A stretch of 64,000 nucleotides of DNA, taken from contig CAYGQE010000021.1 in assembly GCA_964351995.1 (NCBI GenBank), forward strand, positions 25,207 to 89,206, in the 5' to 3' direction. A model generated the notes under the pieces. The model worked only from the letters and a program-made list of their open reading frames with translations. It ran no database searches and was not told the origin of the DNA. Shown here piece by piece: positions 24,024 through 32,267 of this stretch (position 1 is its first letter; each line of letters starts with the position of its first letter). Source of the stretch: SZUA-35 sp964351995. GTDB lineage: Bacteria; Actinomycetota; Acidimicrobiia; Acidimicrobiales; SZUA-35. Made by a program: the position numbers and the translations under genes.

Positions 24024-25460
24024 ATGCGCCAACTTGCAGTGATCGTGGCTGTCGGGTTGATCGCTGCGAGCTGCACCGCTTCGTCTTCGTCCACAAGCGA
24101 CGGGGTCTCGACGACGCCTTCGGTAGCGACATCAACCAGCACCGCTCAATTCCCAACGATCGCAAGTCCGGCCGATCTCGATCTGGTCAGGCGTGAACTG
24201 TTGGAGATGGCAGAGGAGGACCAGGAAGAACGCTCCCACTTCGGCGAGACCGATGCCGCTCCCTGGCAGGATGAGAAGCGAACTGCTCGTTTGATGGAGA
24301 TCATCGAACTCTACGGGTGGCCATCGCCTGGCTTGGTCGGTGACGAAGCGTCGTCTGCGGCTTGGCTGATCGCCCAACACTCCGACGCGGACCCCGAATT
24401 CCAGCAGCGAGTGCTTGAAATGCTGGAGGCCTCCGTTGAGGACTACCCGGGCAAGGCCGAGAACATCGCTCTCCTGACTGACCGGGTGGCGGCCAACACC
24501 AACCAACGTCAACGCTTCGGGTCCCAGATCGGTTGCCTGAACGGCGATCCCATCCCGCGACCAGACCTCGCAGACCCTGACCAGGTCGACCAACTCCGCA
24601 CCGACGCTGGGCTCGAACCACTCCACGTCTACCTTGCCCGCTTCGACGAACACTGCACCGATCTTGCCCGCCTGCCCATCGACGCTGGCTGCCAACCAGT
24701 CAGTGGTGTGGAAGCGCTCTTCTCTCGCAATACCGCCGTTTTGGTCGGTGAGCTTCACGGAACTGTCGAGAGTCCGGCCTTCGTAGCAGCGCTCACCTGT
24801 ACCGCAGTGAGCTACGGGTACGAGGTGAATGTCGGCCTCGAGATACCAGACGATGAAACCCAAGTGGTCGAGACTTTCCTCGCTTCCGACGGAGGTCCGC
24901 GAGCCCGAGCAGCGTTGCTGGCAGGCCAGTTCTGGGACACCGAGTTCCCGGACGGCCGCCAGAGCACAGCAATGCTCGACCTGCTCGACGACCTCCGCCA
25001 GCTCAAGTTGAACGGAGCGGAACTGAGCGTGGTGCTCCTCGACGCTGCAGGCGCAGCGGACCGTGACACAGCGATGGCGCAACGGCTTCTCGCAGCCATG
25101 GCCGCAACGCCGGAAGCCTTCGCGATCACCCTCACCGGGAATCTTCACAGCCGGAACGTTCGCGGCGTGAGCTTCGACGCCGACTACGAGCCAATGGGAT
25201 TCCTCGTCTCTGAAGCACTCCCGGCAGGCGCAGTACTCACCGTGGATGTGCAGTATTCCGGTGGTTCCGCATGGACGTGTTCGGAGAACGGGACCTGTGG
25301 TCCGAACACCTTCGGAGGCAACATCCCGGGCCTCGATCCAGATGCTGCCCCCGCACCGGCAGTCGCAATTGATTCAGAAGGCAACGCAGACGGCCATGAC
25401 GGGCACTACTACGTAGGGGAACTCTCACCAGCTGGCCCAGCGGCAGATCAGGCCGACTGA
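24024..25460 (+). CDS. Lipoprotein with DUF6624-like and ChaN/TraB-like regions
   Basis: A 478-aa exported lipoprotein. ATG 24024 begins a signal peptide (MRQLAVIVAVGLIAASC) with lipobox L-I-A-A-S-C, then a Ser/Thr-rich linker. The first domain (RRELLEMAEEDQEERSHF to LEPLHVYLARFDEHC) resembles DUF6624, including ELYGWPSPGLVGDEASSAAWLIAQHSD. The second (NTAVLVGELHGTVESPAFVAAL ... VNVGLEIP ... ITLTGNLHSR) resembles the ChaN/TraB/erythromycin-esterase type fold, with its conserved E-x-H-G near the start. The two-domain arrangement on the cell surface is unusual. Function is unknown. Family names are from motif recall and need a profile search. Confidence 0.75.
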   Translation: MRQLAVIVAVGLIAASCTASSSSTSDGVSTTPSVATSTSTAQFPTIASPADLDLVRRELLEMAEEDQEERSHFGETDAAPWQDEKRTARLMEIIELYGWPSPGLVGDEASSAAWLIAQHSDADPEFQQRVLEMLEASVEDYPGKAENIALLTDRVAANTNQRQRFGSQIGCLNGDPIPRPDLADPDQVDQLRTDAGLEPLHVYLARFDEHCTDLARLPIDAGCQPVSGVEALFSRNTAVLVGELHGTVESPAFVAALTCTAVSYGYEVNVGLEIPDDETQVVETFLASDGGPRARAALLAGQFWDTEFPDGRQSTAMLDLLDDLRQLKLNGAELSVVLLDAAGAADRDTAMAQRLLAAMAATPEAFAITLTGNLHSRNVRGVSFDADYEPMGFLVSEALPAGAVLTVDVQYSGGSAWTCSENGTCGPNTFGGNIPGLDPDAAPAPAVAIDSEGNADGHDGHYYVGELSPAGPAADQAD

Positions 25461-25481
25461 TCAATTCGACATCTCGACGAA

Positions 25482-25524
25482 GAACCACGGCGAATGCCGA
25501 AACCCCGCCACCCGGTATCGGCCC
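25482..25524 (+). repeat. Intergenic repeat, first half
   Basis: GAACCACG (25482-25489), 29 bases ending CACCCGGTAT, CGGCCC (25519-25524). The second box is not found 15 bases on; the next box begins at 25569, 87 bases (58 plus 29) from the first. Confidence 0.6.
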
Positions 25525-25568
25525 CCGATTCCCAGCCAGCTGGCCATAGCGCCACATATCGGCACACA

Positions 25569-25634
25569 GAATCACGAGCGCCAGCCAAGATGAGGTGTGC
25601 GACAACGGCCCCGATGCGGCACCGCAGAATCACG
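25569..25634 (+). repeat. Intergenic repeat, full copy
   Basis: GAATCACG (25569-25576), 29 bases ending GGTGTGCGACAA, CGGCCC (25606-25611), 15 bases ending GCA, GAATCACG (25627-25634). This is the copy closest to the apparent consensus. It contains TGCGG-CA-CCGCA. Confidence 0.8.
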
Positions 25635-25660
25635 GAGCGGTTGTGCCGTGGCCGCGATCG

Positions 25661-26266
25661 CTACCAGATCCGGGGCACGAGGCGCTTGGTCCGATTGCGG
25701 TAATCGGTGTAGCTGGAACCAAGCGCATCGATGAGCATGTCTTCCTCGACCTTGATTCGGTGGGCAAGTGCCCAGGTTGGCAGCAGCGCGAGTCCGAGGC
25801 TCGCCCAGTTTCCAAGCACTGCTCCGATCCCAGCGAACGCGGCGATCGTTGCGCTGTACAACGGGTGGCGAATCAGCCGGTAGGGACCGGTGTCGATGAG
25901 TTCATGGTCGGCGTGGACCGTGAGCGAGTCTCGGTGGAACCGCCCGAGGTGACAACGAGCGAACCAACTGAGCGCGCCAGATCCGCACAGCAGGGCCAGT
26001 CCCGTCGCGAACGATGTGCGCCTTGCCTGGATCAGGCCCGACGGCAGCGCTCGTGACGCTGCAGTCCCGCCGACGATGGCAGCCGTTGCCGCCGCGTCAA
26101 CGAGATGGCTCGTGGAGGTGTCGATCACCCTCTCGGTCGAAGTCGCCTTGTTCGCCGCTGCTCGTGATGCTGTGCGAGATGTGCCAAGTTCGATGGACAA
26201 CAACCAGCCGAGGGCGACGATCGCTGACATCGCAGCTTGTTGGTTGCTCCAGATGATTGGGCGCAC
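25661..26266 (-). CDS. Membrane methyltransferase, ICMT/PEMT-like
   Basis: A 201-aa membrane protein with about four hydrophobic segments. The C-terminal part is the isoprenylcysteine/phospholipid methyltransferase signature: LIDTGPYRLIRHPLYSATIAAFAGIGAVLGNW, then RIKVEEDMLIDALGSSYTDYRNRTKRLVPRIW. R-H-P-x-Y and E-E are the SAM-site residues. The substrate is unknown in bacteria. Starts at ATG 26266 or 26230. It is the last small gene of the accessory block; 26267-26382 shows no repeat copy. Confidence 0.85.
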   Translation of the reverse strand: MRPIIWSNQQAAMSAIVALGWLLSIELGTSRTASRAAANKATSTERVIDTSTSHLVDAAATAAIVGGTAASRALPSGLIQARRTSFATGLALLCGSGALSWFARCHLGRFHRDSLTVHADHELIDTGPYRLIRHPLYSATIAAFAGIGAVLGNWASLGLALLPTWALAHRIKVEEDMLIDALGSSYTDYRNRTKRLVPRIW

Positions 26267-26382
26267 AGGTCCGAAGCTACATCAACAGCGCACAGTGACC
26301 GGAAGCACTCGGTATCGAGCAACGGTTCACATCGAACGCGTGAGGTTCGACCCGGCACAGCCGCGGCAACAGGTCTGTGTTG

Positions 26383-27159
26383 TCAGTCCTGCACGACCGT
26401 CGGATCAGGCACGAGTGAGCGGGCGAGCCAGTGGAAGCCGCGATGGCCAACATCGTGAGGGGCCATGCTCTCAGCCGCGATCTTCGCCGCCTCATCGCTG
26501 ATGGGCTTGCCGTTGGGTGCCTTCACATGCACCTCGGCCACGCGTTCAGCGAAGACAAACCAGCCAACGGCCTCCTCCACCGTTTGACCAACGGTGAGGA
26601 TTCCGTGATTGCGCAAGATGCAGAGTTTGGTGGCCCCGATGGACTTCGCGATGCGTTCACCACCGGCAACGGTCAGCACCTCGACCTCCTCATCGTCAAA
26701 CAGCGACTGGTCGAACACGAAGGACGTCGACTCTTGACTGAGTGCTCGGAAGGGTTCGACGTTGGCGGACCAGGGGGTACCGAAAGCGGTGTGCGTGTGG
26801 GCTGCGCTGACGCAGTCCGGCCGGGCAGCAAGCACCGGCCAATGGATGTTGTAGCCCGCTGTGTTGGGTGCGCCCTTGGGCGATCCGGCGACGCCTTCGG
26901 CCACCTTTCCATCTGGGCCGACCAAGACGAGCGTGCCGACGGTCGCTTCGGTGAAGGGGATGCCGTAGTCGAGCACCCAGAAATGGTCGGTGAACTCGGG
27001 ATCGCGAGCGCTGATGTGGCCATCACCCATTTGTCCCCAGCGATTGGCGCCGAAGATCCGATAGCCAATGGCACAGCTGGTCTTGCGATGGTGGCGCTCA
27101 TCCTCGATGGACCGTACGACGTCCATGTCTTCGCCGACTTGTGGGTAGTGACCGGTCAT
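26383..27159 (-). CDS. Class II aldolase / adducin family protein
   Basis: A 258-aa cytosolic aldolase-fold protein. Zinc ligands are visible as H-x-H in VSAAHTHTAFG and the later His in LRNHGILTVG; GHISARDP is the substrate-loop motif. The family includes fuculose- and ribulose-phosphate aldolases and decarboxylases; an extended C terminus ending in HDVGHRGFHWLARSL is typical of the uncharacterised adducin-like group. The start is ATG 27159. It lies 40 bases after the sua5 stop on the same strand and may be cotranscribed with nifS-mnmA-sua5, though function suggests coincidence. Confidence 0.87.
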   Translation of the reverse strand: MTGHYPQVGEDMDVVRSIEDERHHRKTSCAIGYRIFGANRWGQMGDGHISARDPEFTDHFWVLDYGIPFTEATVGTLVLVGPDGKVAEGVAGSPKGAPNTAGYNIHWPVLAARPDCVSAAHTHTAFGTPWSANVEPFRALSQESTSFVFDQSLFDDEEVEVLTVAGGERIAKSIGATKLCILRNHGILTVGQTVEEAVGWFVFAERVAEVHVKAPNGKPISDEAAKIAAESMAPHDVGHRGFHWLARSLVPDPTVVQD

Positions 27160-27199
27160 CCAGCCATCGTAGAACGGTGGGACGATCTGGCCCAGCAGA

Positions 27200-28177
27200 T
27201 CAGGCGGCGGCCTTGCGCAAGCGGTCCATCACAGCATCGAGGAGTCCTCCGTGGGTCGGAGGGAGCACGACAATCCGGGCAACTCCAAGAGCATCAGCAG
27301 CCCGCAGCGCGGTGTAGAGGCCGGAAGCAAACCCTGCTGCTTCGTCGCTGAGTGCAAGAACAACCGCCGGCGTTCCGTCGATGACGAGGTCGCCGATCGG
27401 ACCCACCACGGCGACGTCTTCGTCGACCGTCAGCGTCCGCAACGACTCGACGATCTCGACCGACGCCGTCGGTGCATAGTGCGACGCCAGCATTCCGGCA
27501 GCGCGGGACTCGCCCGATCGCCCATCAACGACCAACTCGTCGAGCGCCTCCTCGATCTCTTCGACACTCACCCCACCGGGACGCAGCAGCGTCGGCGGTC
27601 GACCACTGATCAGTTCGAGAATGGTCGATTCAACGCCGACGCGTGCGTCTCCTCCGTCGATCACTGCATCGATCCGTCCGTCGAGATCGTCCAGCACATG
27701 GGCTGCCGTGGTCGGGCTGACGTGACCGAAACGGTTGGCCGAGGGAGCGGCGACACCCCCGCTCCCGATCTTGGCGAAAGCAGCGAGCACGGCCGTCGCC
27801 ACGGGGTGATCGGGCACGCGAACCCCGACGGTTCGCCGATCACCGACGACCAACGACGACACTCGGGCGGTCCGAGGAAGGATCAACGTGAGCGGGCCCG
27901 GCCAGAAGCACTCGGCAAGGCACTCAACCCGAGGGTCGGAAACGTCGGCCCACGCGTCGACTCGTTCGAAGGAATCGACGTGGACGATCAACGGATGACC
28001 GGCGGGGCGTCCCTTGGCGACGAAGATCTCGGCGACGGCTGCATCGTCGGCGGCGTCTGCGGCCAAGCCGTAGACGGTCTCTGTGGGGATCGCGACCGTT
28101 CCACCGTCACACAGCAGATCTGCCGCTCGAAGCGCTTGATCAGATGTGAGCCGCTCAGTGGAACGAGCGGTACTCAC
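27200..28177 (-). CDS. Threonylcarbamoyl-AMP synthase (Sua5/YrdC/YwlC)
   Basis: Makes threonylcarbamoyl-AMP for the t6A37 modification of ANN-decoding tRNAs. The YrdC core is evident: GGTVAIPTETVYGLAADA, KGRPAGHPLIVHV, FWPGPLTLIL, VGVRVPDHP, PSANRFGHVSPTTAAHV and the GVESTIL strand. At 325 aa it also has the C-terminal Sua5 domain (AAGMLASHYAPTASVEIV onward). Its start overlaps the mnmA stop by 4 bases (ATGA), so two tRNA-modification genes are translationally coupled. In mycobacteria sua5 sits between hemK/prmC and rfe; here it has moved. Confidence 0.93.
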   Translation of the reverse strand: MSTARSTERLTSDQALRAADLLCDGGTVAIPTETVYGLAADAADDAAVAEIFVAKGRPAGHPLIVHVDSFERVDAWADVSDPRVECLAECFWPGPLTLILPRTARVSSLVVGDRRTVGVRVPDHPVATAVLAAFAKIGSGGVAAPSANRFGHVSPTTAAHVLDDLDGRIDAVIDGGDARVGVESTILELISGRPPTLLRPGGVSVEEIEEALDELVVDGRSGESRAAGMLASHYAPTASVEIVESLRTLTVDEDVAVVGPIGDLVIDGTPAVVLALSDEAAGFASGLYTALRAADALGVARIVVLPPTHGGLLDAVMDRLRKAAA

Positions 28178-29202
28178 GCTGCGGTGCCACCTCCGACGAC
28201 GTCATCGCCGACATACATCACGACCGATTGGCCCGCGGCGATCCGACGGTAGGGAGTGGCCCACGTCACGGTTCGACCGTCGAACGTTCCAGCCTGAGGG
28301 TCGCCGTGGGCCGACGTCTGCACGGTGACTGGACCATCCACCGGACCATCGGTCCATTGGAAATCGCGTAGCTCGAGGGTGTCCGTGAGCGTGGCTTCGA
28401 GCGGGCCGACGGTGACCACATCGTTCTCACAATCGATGTCGACCACGAAACGACGCTCGGGACTTCCGCCCAGATCTAGCCCCTTGCGTTGACCGATCGT
28501 CACCAATTGCACGGCTTCGGCCTGGCCGACCTCGGTTCCCTCGGTGTCGACGATCTTGGCCGGGCGCAGCGCAATGCGGTCGCCCAAGAACGCCTTGCGG
28601 CCGCCGGTGGAGTGGATGAAGCAGACGTCTTGGCTGTCTGGCTTGTCGGCAGTGCGCAGCCCGAGTTCGGTGGCGAGTTCTCGCACCTGATCCTTGGTGA
28701 TGTCGCCAACGGGAAGGAGCAACCGACGCAGCTGCTCTTGGCCGAGCATGTGCAACACGTAGGACTGATCCTTCGCTGGGTCGGCGCCGCGGGCGATGCG
28801 CCTTGTGCCGTCGGGCAGCTCAGCGATGCGAGCGTGGTGGCCCGTGGCAATGAGGTCGAAACCGAGAACATCGGCACGATCAAGCAACTTGTCGAACTTG
28901 ATGTGACGGTTGCATTCGACGCACGGATTCGGGGTCTCCCCCCGGTCCCAAGCCGCGACGTACGGATCGATCACGTGCGTGTCGAAGTCATCGCCGAAAT
29001 TGAAGACGTGATGATCGATGTCGAGCTGCTGGGCCACTCGACGGGCATCGTCAACATCAGACACCGAACAACAGCCCGAGTCGCTCTCGCCGCCCCACAG
29101 CTTGAGCGTGACGCCAACGACGTCGTGCCCCTGGTGCTTGAGCAGTGCAGCGGTCACCGACGAATCGACACCGCCGGACATTGCCACCAGAACTTCAGCC
29201 AT
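28174..29202 (-). CDS. mnmA: tRNA-specific 2-thiouridylase MnmA
   Basis: Forms 2-thiouridine at position 34 of Lys, Glu and Gln tRNAs using sulfur from a cysteine desulfurase. The PP-loop is MSGGVDSSVTAALL. The catalytic cysteine pair is in NPCVECNRHIKFD and DSQDVCFIHS. GHHAR and the ATP-site KDQSYVLHML are present. 342 aa is normal. ATG 29202 directly precedes AEVLVAMSGG; the frame is open to 29307 within nifS and is rejected. The start overlaps the nifS stop by 8 bases, fitting direct sulfur supply by the upstream gene. Confidence 0.95.
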   Translation of the reverse strand: MAEVLVAMSGGVDSSVTAALLKHQGHDVVGVTLKLWGGESDSGCCSVSDVDDARRVAQQLDIDHHVFNFGDDFDTHVIDPYVAAWDRGETPNPCVECNRHIKFDKLLDRADVLGFDLIATGHHARIAELPDGTRRIARGADPAKDQSYVLHMLGQEQLRRLLLPVGDITKDQVRELATELGLRTADKPDSQDVCFIHSTGGRKAFLGDRIALRPAKIVDTEGTEVGQAEAVQLVTIGQRKGLDLGGSPERRFVVDIDCENDVVTVGPLEATLTDTLELRDFQWTDGPVDGPVTVQTSAHGDPQAGTFDGRTVTWATPYRRIAAGQSVVMYVGDDVVGGGTAA

Positions 29203-30388
29203 CTGCGGACTCCTTCTGATTCGTACCCGCTGCGGCGAAACCAGCGTGATCGCGAAGCCGGGCAACCGCCGCAGGCACCGCTTCCAGCGCGGCATCGACA
29301 TCGGCATCGGTGCTGTTGTGTCCGAGCGACAGCCTCAGCGAGCCAGCCGCCAGTTCTCGACCGACGCCCATTGCAGCAAGCACGTGGCTTGGGTCCTGCG
29401 CTCCGCTCGAACACGACGATGCGGCCGAGGCCATGATGTCGTGCTTTTCGAGCAGGAAGAGCAACGCTTCTGACTCGATGCCGTTGAACGCCAGATGACA
29501 CAGATTCACGGTCTTGTTGCTGCGGTCGGCGCCGGCGGGTACGGCCGACTCGAACGTGCCGGGAATGGCGGCGATCAGGCCATCGGCCAGCCGGTCGCGC
29601 AATGCACCGATCCGAACGAGTTCGGCTGGTCGGGAGGCCACCGCCTCGGCTGCTGCGGCGGCCATCGAAACAATGCCGGGGGCATTCTGGGTGCCGTTGC
29701 GGCGCCCCTTCTCCTGTCCACCCCCTCGCTGCATGGGTGCCAGCGTGATCCCGTTGCGAACTCCGAGCACACCGGTGCCCTTCGGGCCGCCGAACTTGTG
29801 AGCGCTGACCGAGACAAGATCGGCGCACTGGGTTGATGCGGCGACGTCGACCCAGCAGAGCGCCTGCACTGCATCGGTGTGGAGCAAGGCACTGGGGGCG
29901 AGCTCGTCGATGAGCGCACGGATGGGTTCGAGTGGCTGGATCACCCCCGTCTCGTTGTTCACCAACATCACCGACACGAGCGACACCGGCTCGGTCGCCG
30001 TGCGAAGGATCTCGGCGAAGGCATCGAGGTCGATCAGCCCGAGAGCGTCGACGGGGGCGACGACACCACCAAGGTGCTCCACCGGCTCGAGTACTGCGTG
30101 GTGCTCGATCGCTGAGCAAACAGCGACACCACCCAGAGACCCGACGACACCGTTGACGGCCAGATTGTCAGCTTCGGTACCGCCACTGGTGAACACCACC
30201 TCGCCAGGGTCGACACCAATGGCATCCGCCATTGCTTCCCGAGCATCGTCGAGAGCCCGGTTGGCGTTGCGGGCCAAGCGGTGAGCGCCCGACGGATTGC
30301 CGAACTCGGTGGTGACCATGCGCAGCATTGCCTCGACGGCGCACTCGCGCACGGGTGTGCCGGCGGCGTGATCGAGGTAGTGAAGCAT
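29195..30388 (-). CDS. Cysteine desulfurase (IscS/NifS family)
   Basis: PLP enzyme that removes sulfur from cysteine and passes it on as a persulfide. It begins MLHYLDHAAGTPVRECAVEAML. The PLP-binding lysine is in SVSAHKFGGPKGTGVLG with the preceding His; the catalytic loop cysteine is in MASAASSCSSGAQDPSHVL; EIEHH-type residues appear as SAIEHHAVLE. 397 aa. It is first of an overlapping operon with mnmA and sua5, which implies a role in tRNA thiolation rather than a dedicated Fe-S assembly system (no iscU nearby). Confidence 0.94.
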   Translation of the reverse strand: MLHYLDHAAGTPVRECAVEAMLRMVTTEFGNPSGAHRLARNANRALDDAREAMADAIGVDPGEVVFTSGGTEADNLAVNGVVGSLGGVAVCSAIEHHAVLEPVEHLGGVVAPVDALGLIDLDAFAEILRTATEPVSLVSVMLVNNETGVIQPLEPIRALIDELAPSALLHTDAVQALCWVDVAASTQCADLVSVSAHKFGGPKGTGVLGVRNGITLAPMQRGGGQEKGRRNGTQNAPGIVSMAAAAAEAVASRPAELVRIGALRDRLADGLIAAIPGTFESAVPAGADRSNKTVNLCHLAFNGIESEALLFLLEKHDIMASAASSCSSGAQDPSHVLAAMGVGRELAAGSLRLSLGHNSTDADVDAALEAVPAAVARLRDHAGFAAAGTNQKESADG

Positions 30389-30430
30389 TCGAAAAGGCTA
30401 CCGACCCCAGCCGCCGCGCAGACCACGCGC

Positions 30431-30480
30431 CAACTGGGCATGCATCTGGTCGCCAGGGCGACCAACTGGGTGCCCAGTTG
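30431..30480. promoter_or_regulatory. Two overlapping perfect palindromes between divergent genes
   Basis: TGGTCGCC-AG-GGCGACCA occupies 30447-30464 and CAACTGGG-TG-CCCAGTTG occupies 30463-30480. Both are 8-2-8 perfect inverted repeats and they share two bases. A further CAACTGGG half site lies at 30431-30438. The cluster sits between the nifS start (30388) and the methyltransferase start (30508), the right place for an operator. No regulator is adjacent. Confidence 0.55.
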
Positions 30481-30507
30481 CGGCCAGAGTGGTGATAGCA
30501 AGGACGG

Positions 30508-31233
30508 GTGCAGGGATTCGGGCCTTCGACCTACGGCGATGGTTTCGCCGACGTCTACAACGACTGGTACGGCACCATCACCGACGCCGATGCAACGGCA
30601 GCGTTCGTGGCGGCGCGCCGAGCAAACGGGCCAGTGCTCGAACTCGGCGTCGGCAGCGGCCGCCTGGTCCCCGCCCTCGAGGCAGCTGGCTGCACGGTGA
30701 TCGGACTCGATGCCAGCCTCTCGATGCTGACCCAATGCGATCCTGATCTGGCCACGATTCAGGCCGATCTCGCTGCGCTCCCCCTTCGACCGACACCGTT
30801 TGCTGGCGCTGCGGTCTGTGCGTTCAACACACTCTTCAATCTGCCAACGGCCGAAGCACAGCTCTCGCTGCTGCAACAAGTGGCGTCGGTGCTGGTGAGT
30901 GGAGGCGCACTCGTCATCGAAGCCATCACCGGAGCGGCGCTGATCGATGGCCCTCCACAATCAGTTGGTGTGTCGAGGATGACCGCCTCAGGTCTGGTGT
31001 TGTCAGCCACCCTCCTCGACACCGAGGAGCAGACCATCCAGGGCCAGCACGTCGAGATCACCGAGGCGGGAGTGAAGATGCGACCATGGCTGTTGCGCTG
31101 GACCACGCCGGAACAGTTGGATCAACTCGCAGTGTTGGCTGGGCTGAACCTTGCGGAACGTTTCGCTGACTGGGATCGATCCGAGTTCACCAGCGACAGC
31201 GACAAACACATCTCGGTCTACCAACGGCCCTAG
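30508..31233 (+). CDS. SAM-dependent methyltransferase, class I
   Basis: A 241-aa methyltransferase. The SAM motif is VLELGVGSGRLVPALEAAGCTVIGLDASLSML; later motifs include IQADLAALPL and GGALVIEAITG. An N-terminal DVYNDWYG is common in small-molecule methyltransferases. The substrate is unknown. GTG 30508 is the first in-frame start after the palindromic region. It converges with the rhomboid gene, with 3 bases between stops. Confidence 0.85.
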   Translation: MQGFGPSTYGDGFADVYNDWYGTITDADATAAFVAARRANGPVLELGVGSGRLVPALEAAGCTVIGLDASLSMLTQCDPDLATIQADLAALPLRPTPFAGAAVCAFNTLFNLPTAEAQLSLLQQVASVLVSGGALVIEAITGAALIDGPPQSVGVSRMTASGLVLSATLLDTEEQTIQGQHVEITEAGVKMRPWLLRWTTPEQLDQLAVLAGLNLAERFADWDRSEFTSDSDKHISVYQRP

Positions 31234-31236
31234 CAA

Positions 31237-32100
31237 TCAGAGAATTGGATCGAGTCCGAGCTGAGCTCCGACAACGGCGAGGGCTGCGATCCCGACGACG
31301 ATCAAGCCGCCGGCCAGCAGCGTTGGCGATGGTCCGCCAGAACCCTGGATCGGCCCAGAGGAGGGGCGGCGATTCTTGTCGAGCGCCGCCATGGCTGCTC
31401 CAACGGCAAACCCGCCAGCAACTCCGCCGAAGTGGCCCCAGAACGAGATGATCGGGACGAACAGCGGCAGCGCCAGGTTGAAGAGCATCACTCGGAAGAG
31501 CGGTGTCTGTGTGATGTTCACTCCCCGAGCCCAAAGGATGCCCGTGAGCCCGCCAGCGAGGCCGAGCACCGCCCCGGAGGCGCCGAGGGTGGCCTGGTTC
31601 CAGTCGAACAACAACACCGCTGCCGATCCGCCGAAGAGTCCTCCGGCGTAGATCAGTGCGGCTCGACCAATACCCACTGCTTTCTGGATTTCGGGACCGA
31701 AGATGAAGAGGGCGTACATGTTGACCGCCAAGTGGATCAATCCTCCGTGGAGGAACCCGGAGGTCACGATGCGCCAATACTCACCATCTTGCACGGCTGG
31801 ACCGAAGAGGAAGCCATCATTGACCACCCATCCGGCTCGCCAGTTCCCCTCACCGGTGACCACCTGGCCCATGTATGCGGCCACACAGAGCCCGATGATG
31901 GCGTACACCAGCGTCGGCTTCGAGATGAGATCACCGGGACGGAGCACTCGCTGAGCGCCGGACTTCGTGCATTCCGGGCAATGAAAACCGACCGAGGCCG
32001 ACGTCATGCACGAGGAACAGATCGCCCGATCGCAACGCTGGCATCCAACGGCGGCCCGACGGTCATCGTGGCGATAGCAAACAGCATTGTCGTCGACCAT
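31237..32100 (-). CDS. Rhomboid-family intramembrane serine protease
   Basis: A 287-aa membrane protease. The N terminus is a B-box-like zinc finger (CYRHDDRRAAVGCQRC, CSSC, FHCPEC). Six or seven membrane helices follow. The catalytic serine is in ATLGASGAVLGLAGG (GASG motif), the catalytic His in SFWGHFGGVAGGFAVG, and the HLAVNMYALFIFG segment supplies the conserved H-x-x-x-N. It cleaves membrane proteins within the bilayer; substrates are unknown. Zn-finger/rhomboid fusions are common in actinobacteria. The start is ATG 32100. Confidence 0.93.
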   Translation of the reverse strand: MVDDNAVCYRHDDRRAAVGCQRCDRAICSSCMTSASVGFHCPECTKSGAQRVLRPGDLISKPTLVYAIIGLCVAAYMGQVVTGEGNWRAGWVVNDGFLFGPAVQDGEYWRIVTSGFLHGGLIHLAVNMYALFIFGPEIQKAVGIGRAALIYAGGLFGGSAAVLLFDWNQATLGASGAVLGLAGGLTGILWARGVNITQTPLFRVMLFNLALPLFVPIISFWGHFGGVAGGFAVGAAMAALDKNRRPSSGPIQGSGGPSPTLLAGGLIVVGIAALAVVGAQLGLDPIL

Positions 32101-32267
32101 CGGGTCACGGTAGCCAGATCACGAGAAAGCAGCCGTAAGCAGCCTTCTTGGGGGATGCATGTGGCTGCAGCCACTGGCACGTGACGGATTTCACACTTCA
32201 CTCACTTTTTTTCGCTAGCCTCCCGCGGCGGGGTGCGGGGCACCTCACATCCAAAAAGGGAAAACAC

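Noticed and set aside
20388..25634. Integron attC sites as the explanation of the repeats
   Set aside because: The end boxes are direct, not inverted, repeats; GTTRRRY/RYYYAAC core pairs are not found at consistent positions, genes face both ways and no IntI is present.
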